Positions 4,641-5,425 of a stretch of 5,425 bases of DNA are shown here, piece after piece (positions within the stretch are counted from its first letter, which is position 1; the number at the start of each line of letters is the position of its first letter). The position numbers and the translations under genes are program-made. Where the stretch lies: contig JAHJRR010000037.1 in the NCBI GenBank assembly GCA_018830685.1, positions 1-5,425 on the forward strand. The letters run 5' to 3'. The notes beneath the pieces are model-generated. The model had not been told where the DNA came from. It worked only from the letters and a program-made list of their open reading frames with translations, and ran no database searches. This stretch comes from Nanobdellota archaeon (lineage in GTDB: Archaea; Nanobdellota; Nanobdellia; Pacearchaeales; GW2011-AR1).

Positions 4641-4724
4641 GCGGGAATGCCGGAGTGGTCAAACGGGCGAGATTAAGGCTCTCGTAGCTTAGTGCTTACG
4701 AAGGTTCGAATCCTTCTTCCCGCA
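4641..4724 (+). tRNA. tRNA-Leu, anticodon AAG (class II)
   Basis: The acceptor GCGGGAA (4641-4647) pairs perfectly with TTCCCGC (4717-4723), followed by discriminator A4724. The D stem is CCG (4650-4652) with CGG (4664-4666). The anticodon stem CGAGA (4668-4672) pairs with TCTCG (4680-4684) around the loop TTAAGGC, so positions 34-36 are A4675, A4676 and G4677. The variable arm (4685-4699, 15 nt) forms an AGC/GCT mini-stem, as expected for class II tRNAs. The T arm is GAAGG-TTCGAAT-CCTTC (4700-4716). The long variable arm, discriminator A and AAG anticodon all say leucine, reading CUU. CCA is not encoded. A34 is very unusual in archaea, which normally use GAG here. Confidence 0.93.
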
Positions 4725-4750
4725 TAAAGGGAACCAAAGGTTCCCTTTAT
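4724..4750. repeat. Perfect 12-bp hairpin abutting the tRNA-Leu 3' end
   Basis: ATAAAGGGAACC (4724-4735) is the exact reverse complement of GGTTCCCTTTAT (4739-4750), with loop AAA. The first arm begins on the tRNA discriminator base. No T-run follows (the next bases are CAACCCC), so it is not a standard terminator. It could stop transcription, guide 3'-trailer processing, or be a remnant of a mobile element. Confidence 0.7.
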
Positions 4751-4854
4751 CAACCCCTCCTTTAGGTTAGGCTCAAGGCTGATTTCGGAAACTAAGGTTC
4801 AAGAACAAAAGGGGAAATAAGAATAACACATTTAAGGAAATTTGGGATAGGCTC

Positions 4855-5287
4855 ATGGAAAGCGAAAGAATTCTTATTCCGCTTCATCCAAAACCAGATG
4901 GAGATAGTTTTGGTAGTTGTGCTGCAATGAAGTATGTCCTAGAGAGAGAAGGAAAGAAGGTTACAGTTATCAGTAAGGATAGCTTGAGTGAAAACTTGAA
5001 AGAATTTTCTTTTGCAAGAGAGGTTCTCTTTGGAAAAGGTATAGAAGATATTGATCTTTCAGAATTTGATATTTTGCTCTTATTAGATCATGGATCTTCC
5101 CTTACGTGTTGTCCAGAAAAAGATATTCGGAAAATTGCGGGAGATTTAGAGATTATAAATATTGATCACCATCCAACAAACGAGAGTTATGGGAATATTA
5201 ATTATGTTAATTCTCAGAGTCCCTATGGAAGATGCTATTGAAAAAGTATTAGAGATGATTAAGAAAGTGGGGTTCCAGAAAGCATGA
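4855..5287 (+). pseudogene. DHH-family phosphoesterase (NrnA-like), internally deleted
   Basis: DHH proteins are metal-dependent phosphoesterases; NrnA-like members degrade short oligonucleotides or pAp. The open frame 4855-5241 (128 aa) carries motif I in LHPKPDGDSFGS (His11, Asp15, Asp17), motif II LLLLDHGS (Asp78) and the name-giving NIDHHPTN (Asp104-His105-His106). It stops soon after YVNSQSP, before the motif IV Asp and the whole DHHA1 substrate domain, against about 320 aa for the family. In another frame from about 5219 the DNA reads VPMEDAIEKVLEMIKKVG and stops at 5287, which resembles the final helix of DHHA1. Coding-like sequence also extends upstream of ATG 4855 with no start codon. 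Seen: truncation and frames. Inferred: an internal deletion of roughly 170 codons, or an assembly error at about 5218-5226. Confidence 0.62.
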
Positions 5288-5425
5288 GTATCTCCGATGA
5301 CTTTTCATAACTCTTCAATTTAAAGAAATATTAAAGTAGGGCAGAGCCCTACTGCTCATAGAAACCATGAGCAATGTAATAAGAACATTCTCAAATAAAT
5401 GTCTTTCGCTTTCATATCTTGGTGA
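5288..5425. other. Right-end stretch without a callable gene
   Basis: Apart from the two hairpins (5335-5372) this stretch holds only AT-rich sequence with TATA-like boxes (5317-5333) and two edge frames. One is a plus-strand frame from ATG 5367 with 19 codons to the window end. The other is a minus-strand frame entering at 5425 and stopping at 5315, 36 codons. They overlap each other and the hairpins, and neither product is recognisable. Confidence 0.5.
5335..5372. repeat. Two adjacent hairpins of unknown role
   Basis: AGTAGGGC (5335-5342) pairs perfectly with GCCCTACT (5346-5353) around AGA. The very next base begins a second hairpin, GCTCAT (5354-5359) with ATGAGC (5367-5372) around AGAAACC. 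Stems this GC-rich stand out in the AT-rich surroundings. No T-run follows. They could be the 5' part of a structured RNA that continues past the window, or a mobile-element end. No RNA family is recognised. Confidence 0.5.

Noticed and set aside
4751..4810. Possible RNA fold or tRNA-like remnant (imperfect direct repeat AGGCTCAAG 4769-4777 / AGGTTCAAG 4795-4803, CCCC/GGGG ends)
   Set aside because: The pairings are short and interrupted, no acceptor or anticodon arm can be drawn, and part of it reads as the decayed 5' end of the DHH gene.
5283..5325. Possible box C/D small RNA suggested by GATGA (5296-5300)
   Set aside because: No CTGA box D is found at a suitable distance and no terminal stem forms.
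5315..5425. Edge frames on both strands (19 codons plus strand from 5367; 36 codons minus strand ending at 5315)
   Set aside because: They overlap each other and the hairpins, are cut by the window edge and match no family I recognise.

Overview
The window is an AT-rich piece of an archaeal chromosome. Archaea-specific or archaeal-type genes show this: RNase P protein Rnp4, RNA polymerase subunits RpoN, RpoF and RpoD, ribosomal protein eL21, a DUF655 protein, and archaeal-type uS13, uS4 and uS11. The promoters have TATA boxes about 25 nt upstream of the start. Compact proteins, very tight packing and AT-rich codons (AGA/AGG for Arg, CTT for Leu) suggest a small-genome DPANN lineage of the Woesearchaeota/Pacearchaeota type. 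That placement is inference.

Layout. (1) 1-180: a stand-alone 5S rRNA gene with its own TATA promoter. (2) 198-683: rnp4 on the plus strand converges on rpoN on the minus strand, and their 3' ends overlap by 14 nt. (3) 684-913: an intergenic stretch with divergent promoters, a long inverted repeat and a possible 30-codon ORF. (4) 914-1111: a small protein with two CxxC pairs. (5) 1163-3843: a tight six-gene cluster, eL21-rpoF-DUF655-uS13-uS4-uS11, with junctions of -4, +45, +1, -4 and +1 nt, probably one transcript. (6) 3847-4594: rpoD with its own promoter. (7) 4599-4750: a class II tRNA-Leu with anticodon AAG, followed directly by a perfect 12-bp hairpin. (8) 4783-5287: a DHH-family phosphoesterase gene that looks broken. 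The N-terminal DHH half is present, but most of the middle is missing and a probable C-terminal tail continues in another frame. (9) 5288-5425: two adjacent short hairpins and no gene that can be called.

Almost everything intact here is information processing: a 5S rRNA, a tRNA and a tRNA-maturation protein, four ribosomal proteins and three RNA polymerase subunits. The eL21-rpoF-DUF655 group and the uS13-uS4-uS11-rpoD group are both known archaeal neighbourhoods, and here they are joined end to end. The usual continuation after rpoD (eL18 and following) is replaced by the tRNA and the broken DHH gene. I see no defence system, transposase gene or CRISPR array. The points most worth checking are the A34 anticodon of the tRNA-Leu, the apparent internal deletion in the DHH gene, and the hairpins near the right end.
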